The notes below the pieces were generated by a model, which searched no databases, was not told the origin of the DNA, and saw only the letters and a list, made by a program, of their open reading frames with translations. A DNA stretch of 16,549 nt from Lachnospiraceae bacterium (GTDB lineage: Bacteria; Bacillota; Clostridia; Lachnospirales; Lachnospiraceae). Location of the stretch: positions 1 through 16,549 of the forward strand of contig JAGCRJ010000147.1 of assembly GCA_017964745.1 (NCBI GenBank). Reading direction: 5' to 3'. The position numbers were made by a program, and so were the translations under genes. This document shows positions 1-6,910 of the stretch, in pieces. Position 1 is the first letter of the stretch, and each line of letters begins with the position of its first letter.

Positions 1-320
1 ACTACGAAGAAGTTGCTTCCGGTGATCATGATATCGAAAGGATTTCCGGTCGACTGAGCGGAACCCTGTGAAGAAATGTTTACGTTGATGGCTCCGGATT
101 TAACACCGAGACCAATCTGACGGGCATTGACACCGCCGACACCGGTGGTAGCGTTTGCACCCGATGCGGACTGTGTGGTCTGTGACATCAGATCCGCGAA
201 GGTAACTGAACTGGATTTGAACGCGGTAGTATTAACGTTAGCGATGTTGTTACCGATAACGTCCATTTTGGTCTGGTGAGTCTTAAGACCTGCAACACCA
301 GAGTAAAGAGATCTCATCAT
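1..320 (-). CDS. flgE: Flagellar hook protein FlgE, N-terminal part (runs off left edge)
   Basis: FlgE polymerises outside the cell into the flagellar hook. The 106 residues present begin MMRSLYSGVAGLKTHQTKMD and continue with VIGNNIANVNTTAFKSS, the rod/hook family N-terminal signature (a heptad helix followed by the NNIANVNT motif) seen in FlgB, FlgC, FlgE and FlgG. About residues 35-80 are the Ser/Thr/Gly/Ala-rich stretch normal for FlgE (FADLMSQTTQSASGANA), and GNPFDIMITGSNFFVV follows. FlgE rather than FlgG is chosen because of the DLMSQT segment and the position after flgD. The start is the first of two tandem ATGs at 318-320: a GGAGG (complement of 331-335) lies 10 bases upstream. It is the last gene of the visible operon and is separated from its neighbour by an unusually long 134-base leader. 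Confidence 0.93.
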   Translation of the reverse strand, partial: MMRSLYSGVAGLKTHQTKMDVIGNNIANVNTTAFKSSSVTFADLMSQTTQSASGANATTGVGGVNARQIGLGVKSGAINVNISSQGSAQSTGNPFDIMITGSNFFV

Positions 321-454
321 AAGGCAGTTTCCTCCATTTTTTAAAAGTGGAGAGTTGCGGCAGATCATGGCCGCATGAAGCGAGCGCTTCCGGTTATACT
401 TTGAGGGGTCCTTCTGTCATTCGGGTACCCCGGCCTCCATCCAGGTCCGGCATA
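321..454 (-). promoter_or_regulatory. Structured leader between the TIGR02530 gene and flgE
   Basis: This 134-base gap is long for this tightly packed operon. Read on the minus strand it holds several possible hairpins: GGGGT pairing with a downstream ACCCC, GAAGCG with CGCTTC, GCGGC with GCCGC, and CTCCA (complement of 348-352) with TGGAG (complement of 332-336). The last would hide four of the five bases of the flgE ribosome-binding site GGAGG. I see no clear promoter here. A 19-codon ORF (394-453, starting MPDLDGG) lies in it but has no good ribosome-binding site. A translational control element for flgE is an inference from the structure; I do not recognise it as a known riboswitch class. 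Confidence 0.45.
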
Positions 455-835
455 TCAAGCAATAACCGCTCCGTTTATATTTGTGAATACATTTTCGTTT
501 CCGGCTTCAAGTGCTGTTATAACGGTTCTCGAAGGGACATTTACGATAAAGGCCATATCGTCGATCATGACGAGTGAATCCTTTATTCCCTTGTCCGCCG
601 CCATATCGGTGCCGCTTTCCAGTCTTCCGAGCTGCTCTCCCGTCATCTCAAGTCCGCGATCGCTCATTCTTAAGGATGCGTGCTTGGAGAACTTTACCTG
701 AGAGCTTTCACCGGCCTTTTCCGAAAGGATCTTCGAAAAAGAACTCTGTGCGGTTTCGGGAGACTTGGCGTTCGGCGTAAAGCCGATGGATTTGGATAAG
801 CCGGCTGCATAAAGAGCCTGAACATTCATTTCCAT
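455..835 (-). CDS. Flagellar operon protein, TIGR02530 family
   Basis: This is a 126-residue soluble protein without signal peptide or membrane segment. Its two conserved blocks, KFSKHASLRMSDRGLEMT (about 48-65) and SLVMIDDMAFIVNVPSRTVITA followed by NVFTNINGAVIA at the C-terminus, match the small flagellar operon family found between flgD and flgE in many Firmicutes. Its exact role is unsettled; its position suggests a part in hook assembly or in control of hook gene expression. A TTG at 853 would extend it by six codons, but that start overlaps the strong AAGGAGG. The ATG at 833-835, 8 bases downstream of GGAGG (complement of 844-848), is therefore preferred. A sigma-28 type promoter lies just upstream. 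Confidence 0.85.
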   Translation of the reverse strand: MEMNVQALYAAGLSKSIGFTPNAKSPETAQSSFSKILSEKAGESSQVKFSKHASLRMSDRGLEMTGEQLGRLESGTDMAADKGIKDSLVMIDDMAFIVNVPSRTVITALEAGNENVFTNINGAVIA

Positions 836-859
836 ACGCTTTTCCTCCTTCAATTACAT

Positions 860-886
860 ATATCGGCACTCTCCTTATATTTCTTA
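860..886 (-). promoter_or_regulatory. Sigma-28 (FliA/SigD) type promoter before the TIGR02530 gene
   Basis: Minus strand TAAG (complement of 883-886), a 15-base spacer, and GCCGATAT (complement of 860-867). This fits the flagellar sigma-28 consensus TAAA-N15-GCCGATAA/T, with one mismatch in the -35. It begins 6 bases after the flgD stop codon and would give a short leader for the TIGR02530 gene and flgE. The same arrangement recurs before fliK. Confidence 0.7.
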
Positions 887-892
887 ACCGTT

Positions 893-1666
893 TTATGCAT
901 TTTCATCCGAAACAGCCTCTGCGGCACCAGTCGTCTCGGCGGTTTCCTCAGCGGTTTCTGCGGTTTCCTCGGAAGAATTCGTATTTTCTTCTTCTTTTGC
1001 GGCTGCATTGGCGGCAGCGATAAGAAGATCGTTAAGCTTTGCTACGTAAAGGTTCATCTTGGCGACATCGTCATCGTCAATGAAGCTCTTCTCATAATCC
1101 CCGATGGAATTATAGAGATTAAGGAGATTGGTGATGGTGTTTCCGTTGTTTTCGATAGTGATCTGATCGATCGCGGGAAGATCCTTTATCGTCTGTGCGA
1201 ACTGCTTGGCGATATCCTCGGCTGTGGAGAACTCGCTGCTGATAACGGAAACGATATCGGATGCTTTATAGAGATTTCCTTCAATTGACAGGTATGCCTT
1301 GCCCTCTTCGAAGGTAACATAATCAACGAAGCCTCTGGTCTGGGTTGACTTTCCGCTTCCGTCGGTGCTCTCGAGGATTACTTCCTTTCCGACATAGGTG
1401 CTGTATCTGGAAAGCTCCATCGTGGTGGACATGTTGTTGAGTGCTTCTACCTGTGAGAACTGTGCATACTGGGAAATATATTCGGTGTTTGAAGTGGGCT
1501 CCAGGGGATCCTGGTACTTCATCTGAGCTACAAGAAGCTGAAGGAACGCATCCTTGTCCATACCGGAATTGCTCTTCTCATTAACCTTGGAAAGGGAATC
1601 CTGGGATGCGCTTGTAACTATCTCACCGTTCTTGACTGTTGCTGAAGATGCTGAAACAGATGACAT
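893..1666 (-). CDS. flgD: Flagellar hook cap / hook assembly protein FlgD
   Basis: FlgD caps the growing hook and is needed for FlgE to assemble; it is lost when the hook is finished. The diagnostic N-terminal block is at about residues 35-80: GMDKDAFLQLLVAQMKYQDP, then LEPTSNTEYISQYAQFSQVEALNNM. A short beta-rich part follows (YVGKEVILESTDGSG to about 140). The remaining stretch (about 145-222) looks helical, and the last 35 residues are a low-complexity Glu/Ala/Thr tail (EETAETAEETAETT). At 257 residues it is longer than the B. subtilis form (about 140). The ATG at 1664-1666 has AAGGAG 7 bases upstream. The gap from the fliK stop is 50 bases and contains a hairpin. Confidence 0.93.
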   Translation of the reverse strand: MSSVSASSATVKNGEIVTSASQDSLSKVNEKSNSGMDKDAFLQLLVAQMKYQDPLEPTSNTEYISQYAQFSQVEALNNMSTTMELSRYSTYVGKEVILESTDGSGKSTQTRGFVDYVTFEEGKAYLSIEGNLYKASDIVSVISSEFSTAEDIAKQFAQTIKDLPAIDQITIENNGNTITNLLNLYNSIGDYEKSFIDDDDVAKMNLYVAKLNDLLIAAANAAAKEEENTNSSEETAETAEETAETTGAAEAVSDENA

Positions 1667-1694
1667 GTATTATCTCCTTTCGACAGTCCCGAAG

Positions 1695-1714
1695 GTCTGC
1701 GCGGCCTCGCAGAC
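1695..1714 (-). other. Intercistronic hairpin between fliK and flgD
   Basis: GTCTGCG and CGCAGAC form a perfect 7-bp stem with a 6-base loop, starting 2 bases after the fliK stop. No U-run follows, so it is not a standard intrinsic terminator. Just downstream, CCTTCG can pair with CGAAAGG (with one bulge), which would cover part of the flgD ribosome-binding site. A role in mRNA processing, 3'-end protection or translational control of flgD is inference. Confidence 0.4.
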
Positions 1715-1716
1715 GA

Positions 1717-3153
1717 TCAGGCTGTGTAATCTACCTTGTTGCCGTTTGCAGCCATCATCTCGGCGGCTATCCTCTCATCATCATCCATATCGGATGTATC
1801 GAGTTCGTCATCCATACCGGAAAGATCGATCCTTCTGGTGCGTGAATGGCTTCTTCCGCTCTCGTTTCCGCCTTCGGGCTGTCCGGCACTCTGGTCGAGA
1901 TTGCCTTCAAAACTGTGGGATGCAACGGTAACTTCTACCGCTTCAACCTTTATGCCCTGTTCCTCGAACTGCTCGGCAAGTCTTACCATCTGGCTTTCGA
2001 CAGCGGCCTTGACTGCTTCGTTCTCGGTTACGAAACTTGCGGTGATGACACCGGCATTATTGGTTACATGGATATGAAGCGTACCGAGCGATGCGGGGTG
2101 AAGCTGCATCTCGACATCGGAGAAATCTCCGTTTGTAACGGTCTTCATATTATCCAGGATCTGGTCTGCTATCTCATTTACATTCTCTGTGTATGAGACG
2201 GGAGCTTCGGGAGCAGGTGCCTCGATATCGGCAGGTCCGTGAGCCTGCATCTGGAACTGGGCGTGAGCGCCTGCGGCATGCTCTTCACCGCTGTTCTCAG
2301 ATCCTTTTCCGTCCTTAGAGGTTTCCTGCGCCTGCATTACAACCTTGGCTTCTCCGGTTACGGAACCGCTGTCGCTGACGGAAACAAGCTCAAAATCTCC
2401 GTTTGAATTCCTGACGAATCTGTCAACGGATTCAGCTTTCGGATCTTCCGGCTTAACATCCGGCACGATTGCCTGAAGCTTCTGATCACCTTCGGGAAGC
2501 GCCTTATTAACAGCATCTACCAGATCAGATACAGTCATCTCTCCAACGGGGGAGTCCGATGCAAGTACTTCCGTAAGGATCTCCATGCCGGCCTTGAATA
2601 TCTCACATCCGGCTTCATCTGTAAGAAGATCGAGCTTTGATTCGGCACCGAGTGCGTTTACGAGAAATGAACTCATTACGTCCTTATCCAGTAAGCCGGA
2701 CTCTGTTATGCCGTTCGCCTCAAGAAGATCCTGAAATTCCTCGGGCGAAACATTCAGAATTTCCGCAATCTTCTGCCCAAGCTCCGATACTATCGTGCTC
2801 AGTGCCTCTGTTGCGGATACGATTTCCTCATCCTTGAGCATTTTGTCGTCTTCCACAGGTTCGGAGACGGCTTTTTCGGGGCTTTCCTTGCCCTTCACAT
2901 CTGTCTTTGATGCATTCCCGGTATTTTCCGCAGCGGGAGCTTTCGAAACATCCGCTTTTCTTTCGGAACCGTTATCCCTTGAATAGCTTCCGGTAATGTC
3001 CGTGTCTTTGGACTGAGCGGTTTTGGCGCCGGCCTGATCGTTCCATACGGATCTGAAATCAGCGCCTTCCCTGGGAGCCGCATTCACGGATGTGACCTTG
3101 GTCACAAGCTGATCGGGGATCACCGGGGCATCCATGATAGGTGTGATGCCCAT
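1717..3153 (-). CDS. fliK: Flagellar hook-length control protein FliK
   Basis: FliK is secreted during hook growth, measures its length, and switches the export gate (FlhB) from hook to filament substrates. The 478-residue protein has the usual variable, acidic, Ser/Glu/Lys-rich N-terminal two thirds. The conserved C-terminal Flg_hook domain is at about 327-415: MQLHPASLGTLHIHVTNNAG near 349-368, then VITASFVTENEAVKAAVESQ and LAEQFEEQGIKVEAVEVTV. A charged Gly/Ser/Asp tail of about 60 residues follows. The ATG at 3151-3153 has a modest GGAAGG site. A sigma-28 type promoter lies about 63 bases upstream, which would boost fliK and flgD late in flagellar assembly. The position between the ylxF-like gene and flgD matches B. 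subtilis. Confidence 0.9.
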   Translation of the reverse strand: MGITPIMDAPVIPDQLVTKVTSVNAAPREGADFRSVWNDQAGAKTAQSKDTDITGSYSRDNGSERKADVSKAPAAENTGNASKTDVKGKESPEKAVSEPVEDDKMLKDEEIVSATEALSTIVSELGQKIAEILNVSPEEFQDLLEANGITESGLLDKDVMSSFLVNALGAESKLDLLTDEAGCEIFKAGMEILTEVLASDSPVGEMTVSDLVDAVNKALPEGDQKLQAIVPDVKPEDPKAESVDRFVRNSNGDFELVSVSDSGSVTGEAKVVMQAQETSKDGKGSENSGEEHAAGAHAQFQMQAHGPADIEAPAPEAPVSYTENVNEIADQILDNMKTVTNGDFSDVEMQLHPASLGTLHIHVTNNAGVITASFVTENEAVKAAVESQMVRLAEQFEEQGIKVEAVEVTVASHSFEGNLDQSAGQPEGGNESGRSHSRTRRIDLSGMDDELDTSDMDDDERIAAEMMAANGNKVDYTA

Positions 3154-3215
3154 ATGATACTACCTTCCTTTCTTCCAATATAGGGTTGTGCAGAGTAAAA
3201 TCCCTGCCGGAATTT

Positions 3216-3242
3216 ATATCGGCAAAAGAAGAAGATTTCTTA
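3216..3242 (-). promoter_or_regulatory. Sigma-28 (FliA/SigD) type promoter before fliK
   Basis: Minus strand TAAG (complement of 3239-3242), exactly 15 bases, then GCCGATAT (complement of 3216-3223). It starts 4 bases after the stop codon of the ylxF-like gene. It shares the extended sequence TTAAGAAAT...TGCCGATATA with the promoter before the TIGR02530 gene. The -10 also sits in a small inverted repeat, TGCCG...CGGCA. An internal SigD promoter at this same operon position has been described in B. subtilis (recalled, not checked here). Confidence 0.7.
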
Positions 3243-3246
3243 AGGG

Positions 3247-4128
3247 TTAACTTTCGGGATCGAGAATTTTTGTGATCCTGGCCGCAATATCCTTGTCCAT
3301 TTCGTTGAAGATCTTGGCCCTGTCATCGGGATTCATGGCTCCGAGTATCCTCGCGGCAAGCTGTATTCCCTCGGTATCCGTCATCTTTTCGAAGAGGGCG
3401 GCTGCCTCCTTGGGCTTCATGCTGGAATAAGCCTGGACATAATCCTGGATCTCCTTGGAAACCTGGAGCTGCTCAACCACCTGCTTATAGATGAACTCGG
3501 CGGTCGTGGGGTCCATGGTCTCGTAATATCTTACATATTCCTCGGGGCCGGGACCGTTCTCGGCATAAATGACTTCCTCGTAAAACTCATTCCTTATACG
3601 CTGGAAATCCACCTGCATGGTCTCGAACTCGGATAATCTCGTAACCTCTGCCTCAAGAGCCGCGATCCTCTCATCCTTAACGGCGGAAGCTCCCTTTACG
3701 GCATCGAGCTCGGTCTCAAGTGCATAGATCCTGCTGACCGCATCCTGAAGATTGGTATAGCCTCCGTACATATCGGGATCGAGTGTCTCGGTCGCGGTAC
3801 CCGAGGGAAGGATCCTGTTGATGATGGGAACATTCTTGAGAACGGGCGCAAGAACTCCGCTTCCGAATCCGCCGACATCGAGCTTGATGATGACAACGAT
3901 CACGGCAAGCCATAAGAGCACGATGAACACGGTGGCGATAAATGTCACAAAACCGCCCGAGTCCTCGTCGCTTTCAAGCTCTTCTTCCTGCTTGGCTATC
4001 TCCTTGGCCCTTTTCTTGGCTTCCTTTTTCTGCTGGGCCTGTTCCTTCTTCAGTTTTTTCTTTTCTTCCTGAAGGCGCTTTTTTTCTTCCTGCGCAGCCT
4101 TCTCTTCGGGAGTAAGTTCTTTAGCCAT
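3247..4128 (-). CDS. YlxF/MotE-like flagellar membrane protein with MgtE-N-like domain
   Basis: 293 residues in three parts. Residues 1-57 are a Lys/Glu-rich charged helix, likely coiled coil. A single membrane segment lies at about 60-82 (FVTFIATVFIVLLWLAVIVV). The extracytoplasmic part has a coiled coil at about 125-185 and a helical repeat domain at about 195-290 (YYETMDPTTAEFIYKQV; ALFEKMTDTEGIQLAARIL; NPDDRAKIFNEMD), which resembles the MgtE N-terminal domain of YlxF and MotE proteins. YlxF occupies the same slot between fliJ and fliK in B. subtilis; MotE in alphaproteobacteria is a chaperone for a motor periplasmic protein. The exact role here is unknown. The ATG overlaps the fliJ stop by 8 bases, implying translational coupling. 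Confidence 0.8.
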   Translation of the reverse strand: MAKELTPEEKAAQEEKKRLQEEKKKLKKEQAQQKKEAKKRAKEIAKQEEELESDEDSGGFVTFIATVFIVLLWLAVIVVIIKLDVGGFGSGVLAPVLKNVPIINRILPSGTATETLDPDMYGGYTNLQDAVSRIYALETELDAVKGASAVKDERIAALEAEVTRLSEFETMQVDFQRIRNEFYEEVIYAENGPGPEEYVRYYETMDPTTAEFIYKQVVEQLQVSKEIQDYVQAYSSMKPKEAAALFEKMTDTEGIQLAARILGAMNPDDRAKIFNEMDKDIAARITKILDPES

Positions 4129-4576
4129 TTTCCGTTACCTTCTGTCCGTATGTATAGGTGGTCAGTTCGTCTATGGTCTTGCTTTCCGCGCGGTTCTCCT
4201 CACGGACGAATTCGTCAAACTGCTTTTCCTTGAGCTTTTCGTGCGTCTTGCGTTCCTTGACGGCTTCCTCAAGCAGGGCTCTCGTCGTCTCAAGCTCAAG
4301 TGTCGCACGGTTTACCCTGTGCTTTTGTTCTTCGATCCTCTGGTCAATGATTATCCTGGCCATCTGCGAATCTTCTATCTCGTGCAGGTCAAGGTCTCCC
4401 TGCAGCACTTCAACGGCATGGCGCTCGACATCCTCCTTTTTCAGGAAAAGCCTGTCGAGTGCTTCCTGCTCAAGGTCAAGTTTTCTCTTGGCATCCGCAA
4501 AGGCCTGCTTGGCCTGCGTTTCCATCTTTTCCTTGATGCTCAGGATATTCTGCATTTTATAGCGGAATCTTGCCAT
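4121..4576 (-). CDS. fliJ: Flagellar export protein FliJ
   Basis: FliJ is the small coiled-coil stalk of the flagellar type III export ATPase; it sits in the FliI hexamer and contacts the export gate. The 151 residues begin MARFRYKMQNILSIKEKMET, typical of FliJ, and are almost entirely charged heptad helix (Lys/Glu/Gln rich) with no membrane segment. Length and position straight after fliI fit the family. The ATG at 4574-4576 is 12 bases after the fliI stop, with only a weak Shine-Dalgarno (CAGGT), so translation probably depends on fliI. The 3' end overlaps the next gene by 8 bases. Confidence 0.88.
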   Translation of the reverse strand: MARFRYKMQNILSIKEKMETQAKQAFADAKRKLDLEQEALDRLFLKKEDVERHAVEVLQGDLDLHEIEDSQMARIIIDQRIEEQKHRVNRATLELETTRALLEEAVKERKTHEKLKEKQFDEFVREENRAESKTIDELTTYTYGQKVTENG

Positions 4577-4588
4577 CTGTTATACCTG

Positions 4589-5932
4589 TTATTTCTTTTC
4601 ATCTTCGAAGAGCTCTTCGAGAAGCGAAACACTCTCTTCGAATGTGTATTTGGCATCGGTGTCCTGACAAAGGAAATCATTTACGGCATTTATCTTGCTT
4701 ATCGCATAATCGATGTTCGGGTTCGAACCGCTCTTATATGCACCGATATTGATCAGGTCTTCGGCTTCATTGTATGTAGCAAGAACTGTCTTGAGCCTGC
4801 TCGCAGCCATCTTGTGCTTCTTGTCGCAGATGGAGCTCATACATCTCGAGATACTCATAAGGACATCTATGGCAGGATAGTGATTCTTGTGGCCGAGCTT
4901 TCTGTCGAGCATGATATGGCCGTCAAGGATACTTCTTGCGGTATCGGTTATGGGCTCGTTGAAATCGTCTCCGTCGACAAGGACGGTATAGAGTCCCGTG
5001 ATCGATCCCTTGCTGGATCTGCCGGCTCTTTCAAGAAGCTTTGGCATCTCGGAATAAACCGAGGGCGGATATCCTCTTGTTACGGGAGGCTCACCGCTCG
5101 CAAGTCCTATCTCACGCTGCGCCATGGAGAATCTGGTAAGGGAGTCCATCATAAGAAGAACATCCTCTCCCTGATCCCTGAAATATTCCGCGATCGCGGT
5201 TGCGGTAAGGGCGGCTTTTTTTCTTTCGAGAGCGGGACGGTCACTGGTCGCGACCACGACAACGCTCCTCTTCATACCCTCTTCACCGAGATCTCTTTCA
5301 ATGAATTCCCTGACCTCTCTGCCACGCTCTCCGATGAGGGCTATAACGTTGATGTCAGCCTTTGTGTTTCTTGCGAACATACCCATGAGTGTGGATTTAC
5401 CGACACCGGAGCCCGCAAATATTCCGATACGCTGTCCCTTGCCGAGAGTGATCATGCCGTCAACGGCCTTGACTCCGAGCGGAAGGACTTCATCGATTAT
5501 CGCTCTCTGCATGGGATCGGGCGGAGCATTCTCGACGGAATATCTCTCGCCTTCTATCTGTGTCCCGTCGACAGGCTCGCCGAGTGCGTTGAGTGATTTG
5601 CCCAGAAGCTGTCTGCTTACGGTGACCATCAGGGGATAACCGGTATTGATGACCATGCTTCCGAGGCCGATGCCGTCGGTCACGCCGTAGGGCATAAGAA
5701 GTGTCTTCTTATCCTTGAAGCCCACAACCTCGGCAAGTATCTCATCTTCCGTCGCTTCATGGATATCATCGCTCTTGGGGATTATGCGGCACAGATCTCC
5801 GAGCTTTGCATCGGGTCCCGCAGATTCGATCGTAAGGCCGACAACATTAACAACCTTTCCCATCTTTTTGAAAAAGGTAAACTGCACGGCTTTATTGTAT
5901 TTCGAATAATCAACATCCCTGACGGTTACCAT
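4589..5932 (-). CDS. fliI: Flagellum-specific export ATPase FliI
   Basis: FliI is the cytoplasmic ATPase of the flagellar type III secretion apparatus, related to F1-beta. The 447 residues carry Walker A GSGVGKST at 174-181, GERGREVREFIERDLGEEG from about 201, and Walker B LLMMDSLTR with the key Asp at about 263. These are followed by FSMAQREIGLASGEPPVTRG and PSVYSEMPKLLERAG, all standard for the FliI/YscN family. The length is normal and no motif is missing. The ATG at 5930-5932 has only a weak GCGGGAA upstream. It is separated from fliH by 54 bases that hold a terminator-like hairpin. Confidence 0.96.
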   Translation of the reverse strand: MVTVRDVDYSKYNKAVQFTFFKKMGKVVNVVGLTIESAGPDAKLGDLCRIIPKSDDIHEATEDEILAEVVGFKDKKTLLMPYGVTDGIGLGSMVINTGYPLMVTVSRQLLGKSLNALGEPVDGTQIEGERYSVENAPPDPMQRAIIDEVLPLGVKAVDGMITLGKGQRIGIFAGSGVGKSTLMGMFARNTKADINVIALIGERGREVREFIERDLGEEGMKRSVVVVATSDRPALERKKAALTATAIAEYFRDQGEDVLLMMDSLTRFSMAQREIGLASGEPPVTRGYPPSVYSEMPKLLERAGRSSKGSITGLYTVLVDGDDFNEPITDTARSILDGHIMLDRKLGHKNHYPAIDVLMSISRCMSSICDKKHKMAASRLKTVLATYNEAEDLINIGAYKSGSNPNIDYAISKINAVNDFLCQDTDAKYTFEESVSLLEELFEDEKK

Positions 5933-5954
5933 CTTAACGTTCCCGCTGCCTCAT

Positions 5955-5982
5955 AAAACGAAAGGCCGGATGAACCGGCCTT
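5955..5982 (-). terminator. Terminator-like hairpin between fliH and fliI
   Basis: On the minus strand AAGGCCGG and CCGGCCTT form a perfect 8-bp stem with a 5-base loop (5962-5982), starting 4 bases after the fliH stop. TCGTTTT follows. The GC-rich core and partial U-run resemble an intrinsic terminator, but the U-run is interrupted and the operon clearly continues. Partial termination or an mRNA processing/stability element is more likely than a full stop. Confidence 0.55.
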
Positions 5983-5986
5983 CTGA

Positions 5987-6910
5987 TCATTCTTGTTCAT
6001 CCCTGCTGTATGACAAAAGCTTAAGTTTTGTTGACAGTTCCGAAAGCTCCGTACCCAGACTGCAGTCGAATATTCCGCCGTCCGTTTCGATCATGCACGA
6101 ATCGGGAGGAAGGGATATATCCTCCATTATCTCTATGACACTGCCGGGAGCCTTGGCCGCTTCTTCAAGAACGCTCTTACGTGAATTGACGTAGTCGAAA
6201 TTGTCCTTGCTTATATGTATCAGGAAGCTCCTTGCTCCTTCAATGTTCCTGAGAGCATTTGCCACAAGATGTCCCGCGATCGTCTTATGTATCTTAAGAT
6301 CGGTCTTTAATACATGCTCATAGACATCGGTGATCGTATCGACAAGCTCGGGTTCCATGTCATTGAGTCTCTTCTGATACAGCTCCTCAAGCTCTTCTTT
6401 TTCCTTATCGAGTGCTTCGACCTTGTCCTGGAATTCCTGTGCTGCCCTTGCGGAGCCTTCCGAATATCCCTCGTCAAAACCCTTGCTCTTTGCATCGCTT
6501 TCGATGGATGCAGCCTTTGCATTGGCCGAAGCTATGATCTCGTCGGCAGATGCCTTGGCTTCATCAAGTATCCTTGCGGCTTCGGCCTTGGCGTCCTCGA
6601 CCATCTGTTTGGCATCTTCAAGCTGATCGCCCTTGATGACCGAGCCCGAAAAATCGCTTTCTGTAAATCCGCTGTCGTCTCTTGTGATGCCTTCGATGCC
6701 GGGTTCAAAATCACTGTCGAGCGTGATCCCCTCAACCAGTTCCATCGCACCCTTAGAATCCGCATTGATGTCATCAACAAAACCTGAATTCTCAGGCCTC
6801 TGCATTTTCATGCCGAGGGCATCGATACGTTTCTTGACAAGCTCGTTCATATCAATGACACGCTTGTCATTTCCCATATTCATATACGAGGTTTTATACA
6901 GGTTAGACAA
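5987..6910 (-). CDS. fliH: Flagellar assembly protein FliH
   Basis: FliH binds FliI as a dimer, regulates its ATPase and links it to the C-ring. Of 307 residues, about 95-190 are Ala/Glu/Lys-rich helix resembling V-ATPase stalk subunits (DAKAEAARILDEAKASADEI). The C-terminal domain (about 190-300) ends with VIEIMEDISLPPDSCMIETD and then GGIFDCSLGTELSEL, the typical FliH signature. Start choice is uncertain. TTG at 6908-6910 gives MSNLYKTSYMN, overlaps the fliG stop by 8 bases, and has GGAG about 9 bases upstream. The in-frame ATGs ten and twelve codons in have weaker sites. The TTG is preferred because the MSNL N-terminus looks like other clostridial FliH proteins from memory. Confidence 0.88.
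   Translation of the reverse strand: MSNLYKTSYMNMGNDKRVIDMNELVKKRIDALGMKMQRPENSGFVDDINADSKGAMELVEGITLDSDFEPGIEGITRDDSGFTESDFSGSVIKGDQLEDAKQMVEDAKAEAARILDEAKASADEIIASANAKAASIESDAKSKGFDEGYSEGSARAAQEFQDKVEALDKEKEELEELYQKRLNDMEPELVDTITDVYEHVLKTDLKIHKTIAGHLVANALRNIEGARSFLIHISKDNFDYVNSRKSVLEEAAKAPGSVIEIMEDISLPPDSCMIETDGGIFDCSLGTELSELSTKLKLLSYSRDEQE

Noticed and set aside
321..454. c-di-GMP (GEMM-I) riboswitch before flgE
   Set aside because: The conserved GEMM core and tetraloop-receptor features are not present; only generic stem-loops can be seen.
907..995. Short direct repeats (gcggtttcctc) resembling a small repeat array
   Set aside because: They encode the EETAETAEETAETT tail of FlgD. The repeats are codon-level low complexity, not CRISPR or a mobile repeat.
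2225..2232. Another GCCGATAT on the minus strand inside fliK
   Set aside because: There is no TAAA/TAAG-like -35 at 15 bases, and it lies within coding sequence.
4241..5596. 451-codon open frame on the plus strand
   Set aside because: It lies opposite fliJ and fliI, which carry unmistakable motifs in their own frames. The plus-strand product has no recognisable domain or ribosome-binding site, so it is an antisense shadow.
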